DNA from: Acanthopleura granulata
Taxonomy: Eukaryota > Mollusca > Polyplacophora > Chitonida > Chitonidae
Length of the DNA stretch: 64,000 bases
Direction: 5' to 3'
Assembly (NCBI GenBank): GCA_016165875.1
Contig: JABBOT010000003.1
Span: forward strand, 29,453,288-29,517,287
Shown piece after piece: positions 25,001 through 37,776 of the stretch. Under the pieces are notes generated by a model that ran no database searches, was not told the origin of the DNA, and saw nothing but the letters and a program-made list of their open reading frames with translations. The position numbers and the translations under genes were made by a program. The stretch's first letter is position 1; every line of letters begins with the position of its first letter.

Positions 25001-25911
25001 GGCTCTTCACTTCAAAAGGCCCCCATGATGTTTGACATCAACCTTCTCATTGGTTTTAAATCCCAGAAAACATTAGAGCTTTGCATTTGCACTATAGAAG
25101 GACATTAATGTCTTTATGGGCAATGTGGAGGAAGCAGATACATCTTGATCTGATACACTGTAACTCTGCAGTGTCACATCACACACAAGACATATTATCT
25201 GATGCTGATTGGCATGAAACACTGGTACATGTAGGCCTTATTTGATTTAGTTCTGAAAACCTAGTTCATGTTACACACCTAATGGCAATTTGTCCAAAAA
25301 AAAAAAAGCAGGGTTCTAAAAATCCATTAGTATCATGGGAGAATCTAATAATCCAAAGGTGATAAACAACAGGAAATTGGAAGCCCCATGAAAATCTTAT
25401 TGATTACTCCTGATAGCATGTGACATAGGTCAATAGTTAAAATACCACCTTAACAGTTACCACTTTTTGATTACAACACCAATATTATACTAAACTCACA
25501 GCAAAAACTGAAATGTAATGATACATGTTCAGTGTGAAAACTAATTACACACCAAGTACAAGGAATGTCAACTTTATGTATCTCAATATAATAGCTATAC
25601 AGAAATTTATGTTTATACAGAAATTTATGTATGTTATCAATACATCTAGCCTAGGAGACAAATGTCCAATTTGGTTTGTAAGAAGATGGTGCACAAAGCA
25701 ATGTACCTCCACACTGTCTACGGTTATACATGAGTGATACACAAAAGATTTCATCTATAGGCAGCTACATGTACTCACTGAATATACTCCGAGTGCCAGA
25801 CAAATCCATGGTAACACAGAGAAATAAGGGGATAAGGTAAGACCCTGGACCAACCATGGTCAGTGCTGGCCAGCCATAGGGGCTTTGGCCAGTTCAATGT
25901 AGGTATGTAAA

Positions 25912-26162
25912 TCCCTGCGCTCAGATCTAGATCTCCGTCCGCTAAAGCATGATCGGCTTCGTCCTTGGTGTCCAAAGGTGTGAGCCCCTGAGTGACACAA
26001 CCAACAACTCACGTGGTCGAGTGACGTCTCCTCTGATCAGTCGGCCGGCTTTCGCACACGCATGCAGGGGGCAGCGGCTGATCGTGCGAACGTTCCTTAG
26101 CCTGTTACATGAGCATGGCTTATTATCATAGCTCCATGCCAGCCTGCGACCCGCCTGCGTAT
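25912..26162. promoter_or_regulatory. CpG-dense island in CpG-poor intron
   Basis: I count 19 CpG dinucleotides in about 250 bp, whereas neighbouring kilobases have only a handful. Words include CACGTGG (E-box), GTGACGTCTC (CRE-like), AGTCGGCCGGCT and CACACGCATGC. Overlapping open frames on both strands (25942-26229, 26162-26548) are longer than average mainly because GC-rich DNA has fewer stops. It could be an unmethylated regulatory element, an alternative promoter or an unrecognised exon. No splice-flanked coding frame was identified. Confidence 0.4.
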
Positions 26163-26420
26163 TGATCATTACCCAATCCTGCAGCATACAGCATTGCTGC
26201 CTGATTTTCCAGACCAGTGGAATATTCAAAAGGCCTACTGTCTATGGCTATCTCCAGAGAGGTGCTGACAACAGTGCTATAGAATTACTCTCCCCTATAG
26301 ATTATACTCAATGTCACGCAGCCGTGATAGATGGTGACTTGTTCCCAAGAAGCCGCCTGTTCCGCAGACATGTATCATCCCAGTGGTCTTACTTATGCTC
26401 GTTACACAAGTCCTACTGCA

Positions 26421-26464
26421 CAGGCAACAACATACACCTTGTCAGGCAACAACACACACCTTGT
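26421..26464. repeat. 22-bp direct duplication
   Basis: CAGGCAACAACATACACCTT followed by GT is repeated immediately with one substitution (CACAC for CATAC). It is a simple local duplication with no clear function. Confidence 0.85.
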
Positions 26465-27423
26465 CACAGCAGACAGCTGTGGGGCCATGCACTTCCACAA
26501 GAGCTATATAGCAAGAAGACCCACTGCCAAATGAAAAAACATGACTGAGCAACGATAACTCTAAAATTCCTCGGTAAACTTTTCGCCAAAGCTACGGATA
26601 CGCCACGTCAACAAAATACCATTACTGCTACGCCCTTGGAGAGGAAGGGTTTGTTTGCTGTGGGTGGTGAAGAAATCTGTGCAGGGTCATCTCCAGGGAG
26701 ATGGAATCACCAATCAGTCTGCCCTTGACGCTCCCGTGGTGACCCTCAAATGGGGAAAATCCTTCAAACCCTGATCTGTGATTAACCCAGCCCTTCCTCG
26801 AGGTCCCCCACCCCAATAATTCTGCAATCATCAAAATTTGGGTCATGGCTACCCGACACCCATACTTAGGACTCGTCATTAACAGGACCATGCTAAAGAT
26901 CAATCGATTACTGACAACCAGTCCACCATTATGCAAATCAAACTCCTGATCATTTATCAACACATCATCAAATTTAGTCATAGAATACAATCAAATTTAT
27001 ATCGCACCCAGTATTTCCCCCCACAAATGTTGAGCCAATAATATAAAACCAGCTAGGCAAGTATAATGCAACAAAAAGTACATCAGTGAGTAAAATCAAA
27101 TCAATCATCACTGATATGCACATTTGTTATTTACAATATACTTATGACAATGTAGATTCCATGTAGACGGTGACAGTAATCCAAGACCTTAGCCCTGGCA
27201 GCTAAGTGCAATCATACTCCTGCAGACAGGCCGTGGTAATAATTTCTGCTACAAACATGTATCTGTTACCACTGTATTGTTTGAAGAGGCTTAGTGGATG
27301 GGACAACTGATTAAAAAAACCACTGGAGGCACAGGTATTCAATCAGGATGATGTACGCAGGAAGTGTAACAATTTTGCTTATCCTCAGAATGTGTTCACA
27401 CAAAGTACATCATTCATCAAAGC

Positions 27424-27690
27424 GTGCCTCTTTGGCTCAGACGGCTAACGCACAAGCTTGCTGCTACCATCAGACCCCTCACCAATGAGGTTGAATGTTC
27501 AAATCCTGCTCTTCCTGATGTGGCTGCAGCATTAAGACAAAAGGTTTGTGAAATACCTGGCAAAAAGTGAAGGTTCGCTCCAAGCATACCTCCCCAACCT
27601 TCCCCAACCATACCTCTGATTGCCTTTATATATGTCTAAGTGAACAATTCTTGACCACGGCGATATGGCAAGAATCCATCAATCACTCAG
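27424..27690 (+). mobile_element. tRNA-derived SINE, family 1, diverged
   Basis: The head GCCTCTTTGGCTCAGACGG then CTAACGC matches the heads at 37.5 and 48.5 kb. A B-box-like GTTCAAATCC follows at about 27498, and the tail segment TCTAAGTGAACAATTCTTGA lies near 27640. The terminal AATAAA-type tail is lost. Confidence 0.72.
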
Positions 27691-30600
27691 CTAAGAGTAT
27701 AATCATACATGCACTCCGACCACCGTTCCGTAAAACACTTGTGCATACTTGGAGGTGTGCAGATCATCTTCTGCGTAAGCATAGGAACAGAATAGAATTC
27801 ACAAGACATTAATGTTTTACACAGAACGTCCTCTGCTTTTTAATATAACAGGCTTAAACACAGAACACATATCTAAGGAATATCATATATGGTAACAGAG
27901 AACATCCCTTTTCTAGTTTCCTAGGCTACTGGGACATATATGAAGATGAACAATAACACGTTTGAAAGATCTACCAGGGAAGAAGATGATGTAAATCCTC
28001 TTTTTTTCAATGTCTGAAATAATCAATATCACAACCCTTATGTTCGTTTTCAATAATGATGTTATTGATTTGCATCTTGTACATGAGAAAGCGCATAGTA
28101 TATATAAAGATATACTGTGTGGTACATAAAAGCTGTCGGTATACACACCAAACACTAAATACTAACAATGGTATAAGTTAACATATGTTACTTATGTCAC
28201 AGCAGCACTATCTGTAGATTATGAGGACTCACACCATTCAAGTACATGTTTATCATTCAGCATCACTGTGAGATCCCAGGCAAACAAAGATCGCCACAGC
28301 AAGTAGGTAGATATTACTGACATCACCTCACATTTTTTGACCGAGATTTCACAGCTTCTTTCACGATACGTTCTGCGATCGCATTCATAGCTCCGTATGT
28401 GCAATCATCCTGTGCAGTCTATGTGCTTTGAGTTGCAAAACCCTGATGTGTTATCAATGGCACCAATCAGAGGTCAGAAAAGGTCAGTGTAGTGTCTGAT
28501 GTTTCAAATGCATTCTAGAAAAAATCAGACAATCTTCCTGGATAAAGTTTATTGGCCTCAAATTGTATATACATATCAGGATTGAAGCTTAACCTTTCAT
28601 CTGAAATATGCTTCATGTCAGTGCTTTCTTTTTGTTTAAAGTGCCACTCTGGTCAGAATACAAATTGCGTGGAAATATTACAATGATATGAAAGAAGTCC
28701 TAACACCATGTTTCAAAAGGATTTTGATGAATAACACTTTTAAACCCAAATAACTGAAGATTCCTTGAAAAACAAAATCTTTGGCACTGTCCATAAAATT
28801 TTCCTGATGTGACCTGATAAAATTCCCAGCATGACGTCGAATTAGGCAGATGTGATGTTGAGTAACCATTTATGCCCGGATGACATCAAGAGCATTTGAA
28901 AGGGCAGCGTCATATGTGTATACACATCATGTGTTCGTGGGTGACGTCATGCCAGGTAAAGTGGAAGGAGAGAAATATTTTGTTTCCATGACAAAACATA
29001 CAATATCGATTTTAATTCGCTGCAATATTTCACAATTTAGGAAAGGAATTCAGACTATACCAGTCTTTATCAATTCACCTTGCTTTTAAGACACAGACGT
29101 TTTGACACCAAAGTAGCTCTTTAACAATTCTATAGCTACATGCATGTGTGCATCTATTAGGTTCAAATTCTATGTCAAGGGGAAATTTTTTTAGTATCTA
29201 TTTACTATTCACCAGGAGTTTAAGCAGATAACTGAAAGATTTGCAAATAATACTTGAATGTTCTGTTGAATGATCCAAGCATGGCACAACAAAGATTTCA
29301 TAAAAAAATACCTTAAGCACAGCAAAGAGCAACTGAATCAAAGAAGAAAAAAAACAGCTTCTGATTCTACACAGGCCAGGGACAGACAAAGCAATCTGTT
29401 TAAGCGCTAATAACTCAGTTTTAAGGTCATATAATAGACCAGAGGCAGCATGGGCTTATGAGCAAGCTATTAGCAGCCCAAAAGACCACAAGAAGGCCTT
29501 TAGGTAAGTTACATGCTTCAGTGGGGGAGACAGAGGATTAGTGTTATTAGCTAAGACAGCCTCTATGGAGGCCATCTTTTGATGTCTCTGTGTCTGTGTG
29601 CGAATGAAGAGAGTCAGATGGCTGGCTTATTGTATAAAGAGGGTGAGATAGTGAAGAGCTGGGGTCTTGGCTATCTGGTTAAACCCATTGGTGAAGGCCT
29701 GAACTGTCTTCAGGCCTTGTGCGAGTAAACAATGGTCTGCCCCACCCCTCTGCTGGAGAGTGTTGGCAGCTGTCTTATGCTGTTCACACCTTTCCATCGA
29801 CCAGTATTGTCTATCTAATAGGTAAAATGGGACAATGGCTATACTTCAGCAAGTTGGGCTAAGTACACGTATTGACTTTCTATCAGGCAAACCCACAGAT
29901 GCACGTGTGACTGGGAATCTATACGATATATTGACAGGGCAAACCCCTCACTGCAGATCAGCGCTAATTGCCATCAAACTACAGGTAGAACATCTCACAT
30001 GTCCTGGATGTTATTTACATTGGCCAATGCAGGTAAAAACCAGAACACTTGGACAGGGCTGGCCATAATCACAATCATGGAGCGTCCATGGCAGAGTAAA
30101 GTATCTTGTCTGGATCGGCTAATTATTCCATTAACGCCAGCTAACCGACATTGACTTAATTGAATTTGCCGCAGTATTTTGTTCTGTACACATGTTGCTA
30201 ATTGAGTGGATGCCTTCTTGTATGAACAACAAATTGTGGCTGATGGTTAAGCGCAGGTAGTGCTGGAGATGATAACAGATAAAACACATTCGTGAATACT
30301 TATAATGCCAAGTCAAACATGGCTAAATTAAATGCAGTGACAGGGACACAGATAACATTATGAACTAAGCAGTTGAAACCTTCTTGATAGCATCGAATGT
30401 CATAAGCCATTATGCAATAGATTTTATATCATGAGCCATTATCTAGTTAAAAGCAATCACGAACATTTAAAGTGTTTAATTTTATCCAGCATTTGAAAGC
30501 TTCCACTGAGGTGAGCTATGAAGATGCATAGATCCTCAAAGGAGAACATGATGAGATTTTAAATGACATAATTTATCCAATCCAAGCCAAATACACTGAA

Positions 30601-31611
30601 GTTTTTGCATTTGTATGTATTGAAAAAATATTTAGAAAAAAATGATGGTTTCTGCTTACCAATTCTCAAGCAACTACATGTAATCACATGCAAGAAGATG
30701 TAACAGTCTAAATAGCTTTCAAACATTTTGATAATGTGTAAAACTCAGCACATGAGGAATACAGTCACCTATAGCTTCAAAAGAATGCAGATTTTCATCC
30801 CAGGAGTTCCAGAGACAGCATCTCTAGCACTCAGCATCATTACCATGTTTACTGCCTTCATCTCTGGAGTTGTGATATGTTAAAGTGACCATAGAGTAAT
30901 TAACCATGAACCTAAAATGACCAGTATTGGCGTTATCACCTTGGATGGTCAACTGGCGGTAGAGGAAATTGCCCTACTTCAATAAACATCACCTTTAACT
31001 TCTCTAAATGCATCAAGGTCACTTCCTGTTGGCCATCGGCAGGCACTGTTAATGGACAGGGCCATAAACCATGTTAAATGTTTGTCTCCTTACTCAGGCC
31101 CTGTAACAAGTTAATACACTTTAAGCCCTTGGTCGTCTACACTGTTTAACCTGAGGTAATAACAAGTTTAGCAGCAAGGTTTCCCAAATGCTGTGTGATC
31201 TGCCAGGACAGTTACCTGCACATGACAGACAGAATTCTACCATACCAGTGCAGACCTAATGCTCATCCTGATACACAGCCTCTCATACTGAACACCAGAA
31301 AAATTTCTCTTAAGATCAAGAACGTATGTGATGTTCAGTATGTAAAATTATATAATAAACATCAAAAGCCGTTTATTGGTCATTCTATCATGGAGCAGTG
31401 GTTTATTCATTTCATTTATATGAAAATCCTAATCAATTTGAACACGTGCCAATTTAATGTTTCTATCAATTTAGGAAACATGCCTGTGTTAAAAAAAAAG
31501 GTCAGGTGCCTAATGGATACTAGATTGTTTATGATGGAGCAACACCACCATAAGGAAAGAGTTCCACTGATGACAAGGATGACAGTGTTTATTCACCAAA
31601 TTACATACAGT

Positions 31612-31795
31612 ATTTATTTATTTATTTCATTTGAGGTTTATACTATTTCACTTCTACGAGGGCAACCAGCATTATGGCAAGAGGAAATCGGGCAGAGCCC
31701 AGGGAAAGCCCCACAATCTGCAGGTTTCTGGCAGAAGCCAGCACGAGCTTGGCATGGACTCACAGTAACAGCACTGGCCACGGATGGCTCCTGAT
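31612..31795 (-). mobile_element. SINE, family 1, partial
   Basis: On the plus strand it begins with a TATTTATTTATTTATTTCA tail complement, then CTACGAGGGCAACCAGCATT and GGAAATCGGGCAGAGCCC, the reverse complement of the family-1 body, then CTGCAGGTTTCTGGCAG. The head is decayed. The last quarter of a 199-codon GTG-initiated plus-strand frame (31195-31794) is antisense SINE, which explains part of its length. Confidence 0.8.
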
Positions 31796-34700
31796 ATACA
31801 CTATAAATGTTAATTAGAGGGATTTTGCAGTCTATGAAGTTTAAGATCACACTCCAGACTGATGATGTTATGAACGATAATAAGCTTTGGGTAAAAATAC
31901 ACAAGTATAAACTTAGACTCTTATGACAAGTTCATTCTGTGAAACTTCTTCTATTTATAACAGAATTTAAGTCTTCTGTTTATACTAATAGCTGAGTTAG
32001 CAGCTTATCTGTGAGATGCTCTGTAGGCGTCTTGTCATAAAGTGTCCCACAGTGGGCGATATCAAATTGGTTTACGTTAAACATAATGTTCATCAGACAG
32101 TTTGTGGTCTATTTAAAGAACACTTACACTTGAAGCTTACTTAGAGCTCCCACGTAACATTATCTCTCACTAACCACTCATTAAATATACATAAGCTCTG
32201 TATTCTAGGGGATAATTTGGTGATTCCAGCACTATCTCACAGAGCAAAAGCATTACGTGGGTATGATTCAAATCAGGAACAGAATTATAAACCACATTTC
32301 ACCATTCAATAAAGGAAAACTAGTTTTGACTTGAATGTAAAGGTTATTTTCCAACTGTTAGGTTTGACACAAAGTTTATTTCACTAGTTTAATTCTTTGA
32401 TTTGCTGGGGTTTCAATGTAGCTTTCAGCATTACTTCTGTATTGCACAACAGTGCCACATTTTCATACGCTGGTTCCAATGTACACATATTTCCCATGCC
32501 AACTCGCTGGAATGTCAAGTCCAATACACCAGGCCTGAAGTGCATTGGGCTTTTCACAGCAACCATCAATTCTTTGTGCTCTGGTGAGCACACCAGCAAA
32601 AGCAATACCCCACCTTCAACATTCATTAACAAGCTGCACAATTGCAGATATTGATAAGTTCTTATGATACCACATAATCACTTTTGTCTTTTTACGAATT
32701 CATAGCGTCATTTTGGAGGGGTGTAATGTTGAAATGATGGCTGATTGGCTCTGCCAAACAAACCCTCTAATCCACTGCCACGTTATTCAAGAGAAACTCC
32801 ATGCCACACTTATGAGTGACCAATGAGGCACAATACTCCGCTCTTTTACTGGGAATGTCTCCACCCACTTAAGGCTTCCTGTTCGCCACAGTGAGGAATT
32901 ACATGCCAGGAATTATCTGCGGAAATGAGTTAAAAGCTTTCTCCAAATCTAAAGTCGTGCCAATGTGGAATTAGTGTCTTCTCTTAACACATGCCACTTG
33001 ATCGTTCTTGACCCTCTTTTCTCTACCCATCTTGTATGACTACAAGAAGTGTATGATGACCAACAGTTTATGTAAAATACTCTCAAACTATTGTCTTCAG
33101 TGTCTTTCAACATGATCAACAAAAACTTGTGTTCTTGCTTTGCCAGGAATTGTGTGCCTGTATGAAATTTCTCTATAAATAGTAGCATATTACATCTTCC
33201 ACGTTAATTTTCACTTACAAAGAATTCTAAAGTACCTATTGAGAACAAAATGCATGAAAAGTTATTTTCTCTTTGGGGCATATTCTGAAAATATCTATTC
33301 CTGAATTAATACCTAAACAACAAACAGAAAAATAAGGCTATAATGAAAGTGCATAAAATTGACGTCTGTATAGGTGTTGAGGTCTCACATTAATCAACAG
33401 ACATTCTAATCCCAGTATAAGAGACGCAAAGTTTCTTGTGGGCAAATAACTGTTTGACATTTAGCAAGGACCTTGTGTTAAGATGCATCATGGAACAGTA
33501 GACCTGCCAAGATTATCTCCCTCATCTAGAGAGTGCCTGAAGGGCGAATAAATCAGGGCACGTTTGACAGTTGCTTTCAAGGTATTGGACATGTTTGTGG
33601 CTTTTGTGCAAGTCAATACATATACCTGTTCCATTCTTACCCCCTTTGGCACTAATTCAACATTCCCCTAAGATAAGTTATTTTTCCTGGCTGACCTGTC
33701 TCTGCATGGAGAATAGGCAGACAGCTCTGTGACATGGTCTTTTCTTCTCTTCTCGCTTGGGAAGATTTCAAATGGATGTGGCTGGGACATGCTGAACAGA
33801 GGCAGAATGCTGGTGGACATAATCTATGTCAGTCAGTCACCAATTATCTCTATGCTGAAAAAGGCAGGGTGGTATCTCCCACCTCACAGACGACAGTCAG
33901 TGGGGAACAACTTGTACCAAATACCCACCCATTACCTTACGTTGGTCATTAACACTGAAAGCATACGTGCCACTTGGCTGGAAAGCTAGGTCCTCTTTGA
34001 ATGTACAGCTTACCTTTGTACATCTACACAGCCAGGAAATGTTGCCAAGATGCTTGCAAATAAGGTTAGAATGTGGCTAATCAAATGATCAATAGTCTCC
34101 ATGTGATCTTCATCTGATTGAGGTAAATACCTTTTTAGCCATCAATAATGTAAGAACCATTAAAGGTGCTTATGTGCAACGGCTGCAGCGCTTCGTTATA
34201 AATAACCTCCTCGTGTTTCTCTGTCATTTGTATACATTGCTGGAGCACAGCAGGTTTCCTTCCTGCCAGCGTAGACAAAACCTTTGCCAGTTCTTAAGGC
34301 ACAAAGAGGAACAGCAGTGTGGTACATCTAGTGTTGAATAACCCATAGGTATAATCATCCACACTGACAGCTACATCCATTACTGCTGATAATATGGCCA
34401 CCCTTGTACCAAACCGAAGACATTCATGTTCCCAATTCATTATGAAACAAAACATCTGCCACTGGTCATACATGTACATACCCATGTGGACCCACTAGCG
34501 TTCTAGACAGGGAAGCAGTGAACCTTACTCACTTGAGTAACCATGCCAGCTATGATTATTCATGATGACGTGCTATCTTATTGAAAGCTTTCGATGTTAT
34601 TATTATATATAGGTAGTGGACACTGCTGTTTTAAGTCGCAAGATTTCCTTCCATTTGTTGCATTCATTTAGTGGAGTTGTCAGATAAGATTAGTATATGT

Positions 34701-35879
34701 CCATGTACCAAGATTCAACTACAAAACCATACAAAGAATTTGATACCAGACATCCCCGTTTTTCCCCAGAAAAAAATTGTGCCATTACACTGATATTCAT
34801 AGTCTCTTCATGAAACAACTAGAAGGCACTTTAGGAGCTCAAACCTCACCCACATTTTAAATGATTAAAACAACAAATCTCCCCCACCCCCACTCCAGCC
34901 CTGAAGACAATAACCTGCTTCTACAAGGCACTATTGCAAGGTAAAGGAAAAATAATACTTTTGTGTCCTGTCCTGTCTCATTCCTTCAAAAAATTCCTGG
35001 ATCTGGATAACTACCAGATGTATTATAGAACTGGAACAAAATTTCATTCCAAACTGATTCAATGCTTTTTCTGTGAAGATGTGGCAGACATACAGACAAA
35101 TACAGACCTGCAATAATATAAGACTTCCTTGGTGAAAGTAATAAACACTTTTCTCAGAGTAAAGTGCAGTATTTCCTGAACATGGCAAGCAAGATGTGCT
35201 GTCTCCATGCTCCAGAGTACCAGTTCTGAGCGGTACAATTGTCTCTCTTGTTTGATCCCCCATTATAACTAAACAAGACCGGAAGGGACAAAGACACAGA
35301 AGAACCACCAGTGCATAATTCATCTGACTGCATGGAACCATAAGGGCCCACCTGGTTTGGTAACGTGGAACCTCTGTCTGTAGGTTATCAGGCATAGTAC
35401 ATGGTTTTAAAATGATTATATATCATGGCTGACTTGCCACCTACATCAATCAGATTCCCCTCAGACAGATTGTCATAAGCTGACAATCTTTGGCTGAAGC
35501 CTTAAACACCCTCTCAGACAAAGTGACATGTAATCAACTAACAAAGAACAGGCAAGACCAGGACTGGTAAATTATTGATGGCAGTTTATAGTAAAAGGCA
35601 CTAAAATAATGCCAAACCACTTCATGCAAATCTGCAAGCTGTTTCTTGCAAGGAACGCCTTCAATGAAAAAGAAAAGGCATTAGATGGTTATCCCTGTGA
35701 CATACAAAAAATAAAAAAAACAACACTTCTTGACTTGTTGTGAGGCCTGTTCATTCCCACCCACACCTTGGGCAATGTCTTCACTTCAGTGTGGTAGAGA
35801 CTGAGGAAGTAATGGAGTCCACTGATTGACAAGAACGACAATTTGCCAACTGCCATCTGTTTTACAGCGTAAGGTCTAA

Positions 35880-36080
35880 AACCTGGCTGTCTATGCTTCA
35901 GCTCTTAGTGAATTGGCCTCTCGCATGCCAAGTGGTGATTTAATGCGAAACGGCTACATCACCTTCACCCCAACAAAGCTTCGCTCCAATTGGCTAATAA
36001 GATACAACCAAGATTAATTGGATACCAACGAGCCTAATTTAGCCGTCACCTTCACGTGGAAAATGAAACTGGGAGAACAG
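35880..36080. promoter_or_regulatory. Candidate intronic enhancer
   Basis: The words GGTGATTTAATGCG, CTCCAATTGGCTAATAAGAT, AAGATTAATTGGATAC and GCCTAATTTAGCC lie within 200 bp, in a block with more CpG than its surroundings and no repeat signature. Evidence is motif density only. Confidence 0.27.
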
Positions 36081-36373
36081 ACTTGATGTAGGTGGTTGTG
36101 CCAGTGTGTAGGTAGCCCTAATGATACATCATCATAGATAGGTGCAAACCTCTGACAGGAAATGGAAGAGGATTTCTTATCACAGGGATTAAACCTGATA
36201 TTCCAGAGAGCACTGAAATGAAAGAGTTGGCTGTAAGCCTCTTGAGAATATGATGACGGGGTAATTTTTTGACGTCAGGTTGTTTTTCTTTGCTTTTATA
36301 TTTTTTAAGAGTCTTTTCGTTTTGGGATGTTCAAGGCAAAACTTAGCATTGTATCTGATGATGACTGTATCCC

Positions 36374-37090
36374 ATTAATAATAATAATATCTTTATTTTC
36401 AGAGGGTAACAAACTCAGTCAATATGACAGTGTTGATCTTCCCTAAGGCCCTCCATTCACTCACACAATCACTCGGCAGTCACACGAGTCAAAAAAAAAA
36501 AAAAAAAGATACACAAAGCATTAATTAGTTCAAAGTTATACATATGTATATATATGTATATATATACGCAAAGATACAAGGCTTTACTATGTGTTTTGCA
36601 CTTTCTGCCACTTTTTAAAAAAATTTTTAAACGATTTAACTGAGGAGGCAGATTGCACGGATGCAGGCATACTGTTCCAGTGAACAGCTGCAGAGTATGA
36701 GAAGCTTTTCTTGAATTGTTCTATGTGGGGAAAGGTAATTTTTATTTGATTCCTTGTGCATGATCTTAGATCATGATGAGGCTCTTCTCTGTATGGGAAC
36801 AACTTTTTCATATAGTGAGGGTAGTGGTCATATAAGGATTTGTAAACAGTTTTGGGGTATTACATAATTTCATGTATGGTCTTTAACATTTCAAAAGTTT
36901 CAACTGATGATTTATTGTTACAGTTTGTCTAGGATAAGTTTTGCAGCAGTTTTTTGAAGTTTATATATTCAATCAAGTAGGCCTTTGGAACAGCTGCCCC
37001 AAATAGGGATGGCGTACATGAAATGAGGAAAGATATAACTGTTATAAAATACTTCTGCCTCCTGTGATGATTTCATGTATTGATCTGCCA
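36374..37090 (-). mobile_element. Decayed LINE (non-LTR retrotransposon), 3' end of the reverse transcriptase ORF
   Basis: On the minus strand, 37050-36990 reads YNSYIFPHFMYAIPIWG, typical of the thumb region after the reverse transcriptase core of CR1/L2/Jockey-like elements. Stops (including in LLD*IYKLQK) follow, so the gene is dead. Further down, 36811-36587 is an open frame reading SCTRNQIKITFPHIEQFKKS, FSYSAAVHWNSMP and SVKSFKNFFKK, the standard C-terminal text of these enzymes (F-K-K-S-F-x-Y-x-x-x-x-W-N-x-(L/M)-P). The 3' end has an A17 run (T-run on this strand, 36491-36507) and a short TTA repeat tail at 36374-36390. The endonuclease and most of the polymerase are missing (5' truncation). 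Clade assignment is uncertain. Confidence 0.85.
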
Positions 37091-37506
37091 ACATACACAG
37101 GTGGGCTAAGAGGTACTGCTTATGCCCACCTTAGTATCTCCTTTTAGCGTGTTATGCCACTAAAAACACTCCTCCAATTCTTACATGGTCAGTTACAATG
37201 TGTAACCTGTGTTCTAACCCAAATGGCAGGTAACAGCAGAGAGGTATCGTGAAAAAACATCTCCTAGCCAAGATGACCAATGTTTTAAACATGAAATTGT
37301 TTCTTTGGATGCATAAAAACTGGCAGCCCAAATGCTTTGCTTGTTAATTGGCCTGGATTTTGAAGTATACCTGAGCATACTGTGACTATGAATTTTTTAT
37401 CACAAGATTAATGAAGGAATTACACACAAAGGCAAAATACTAATTAAAACTCACTTCATTTATATAAAGCACACTGAAGTTAGCACCACTTTCATTTTCC
37501 AATACT

Positions 37507-37770
37507 GGGGCCTCTGTGGCTCAGACGGTTAGTGTGCTAGTGCAGCGAAATGACCCAGAAGCCTCCCACCAATGCGGTCGCTGTGAGTTCAAGTCCAGCT
37601 CATGCTGACTTCATCTCCAGCCGTACATGGGAAGGTCTGCCAGCAACCTGCAGATGGTTGCAGGTTTCCCCCCGGGCTCTGCCTGGTTTCTTTCCACCAT
37701 AATGTTGGCTGCCGTCGTATAGGTGAAATGTTCATAGCTAGGGCGTAAAACACCAAACAAAGAAATAAAT
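37507..37770 (+). mobile_element. tRNA-derived SINE, family 1, full length
   Basis: The head GGGGCCTCTGTGGCTCAGAC then GGTTAG carries an A box, and GTGAGTTCAAGTCC carries a B box (RNA polymerase III internal promoter). The body has GGGAAGGTCTGCCAGCAACC and CCACCATAATGTTGGCTGCC. The tail has GTATAGGTGAAATGTTCATA and GCGTAAAACACCAAAC then AAAGAAATAAAT. It ends immediately before the fold-back element, forming a cluster with the LINE upstream. Confidence 0.93.
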
Positions 37771-37776
37771 TTTTCA

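Noticed and set aside
26628..26990. 120-codon minus frame near the CpG-dense region
   Set aside because: It starts at TTG and lacks any recognisable domain; reduced stop frequency follows local GC content.
31195..31794. Longest open frame, 199 codons on the plus strand
   Set aside because: It starts at GTG, shows no family motif or splice sites, and its last ~55 codons are antisense SINE, which inflates the length.
37511..37600. tRNA-gene-like sequence with A and B boxes
   Set aside because: It is the head of a SINE: body and tail follow, and the same head recurs at 48.5 and 55.4 kb. No intact tRNA fold was evident.
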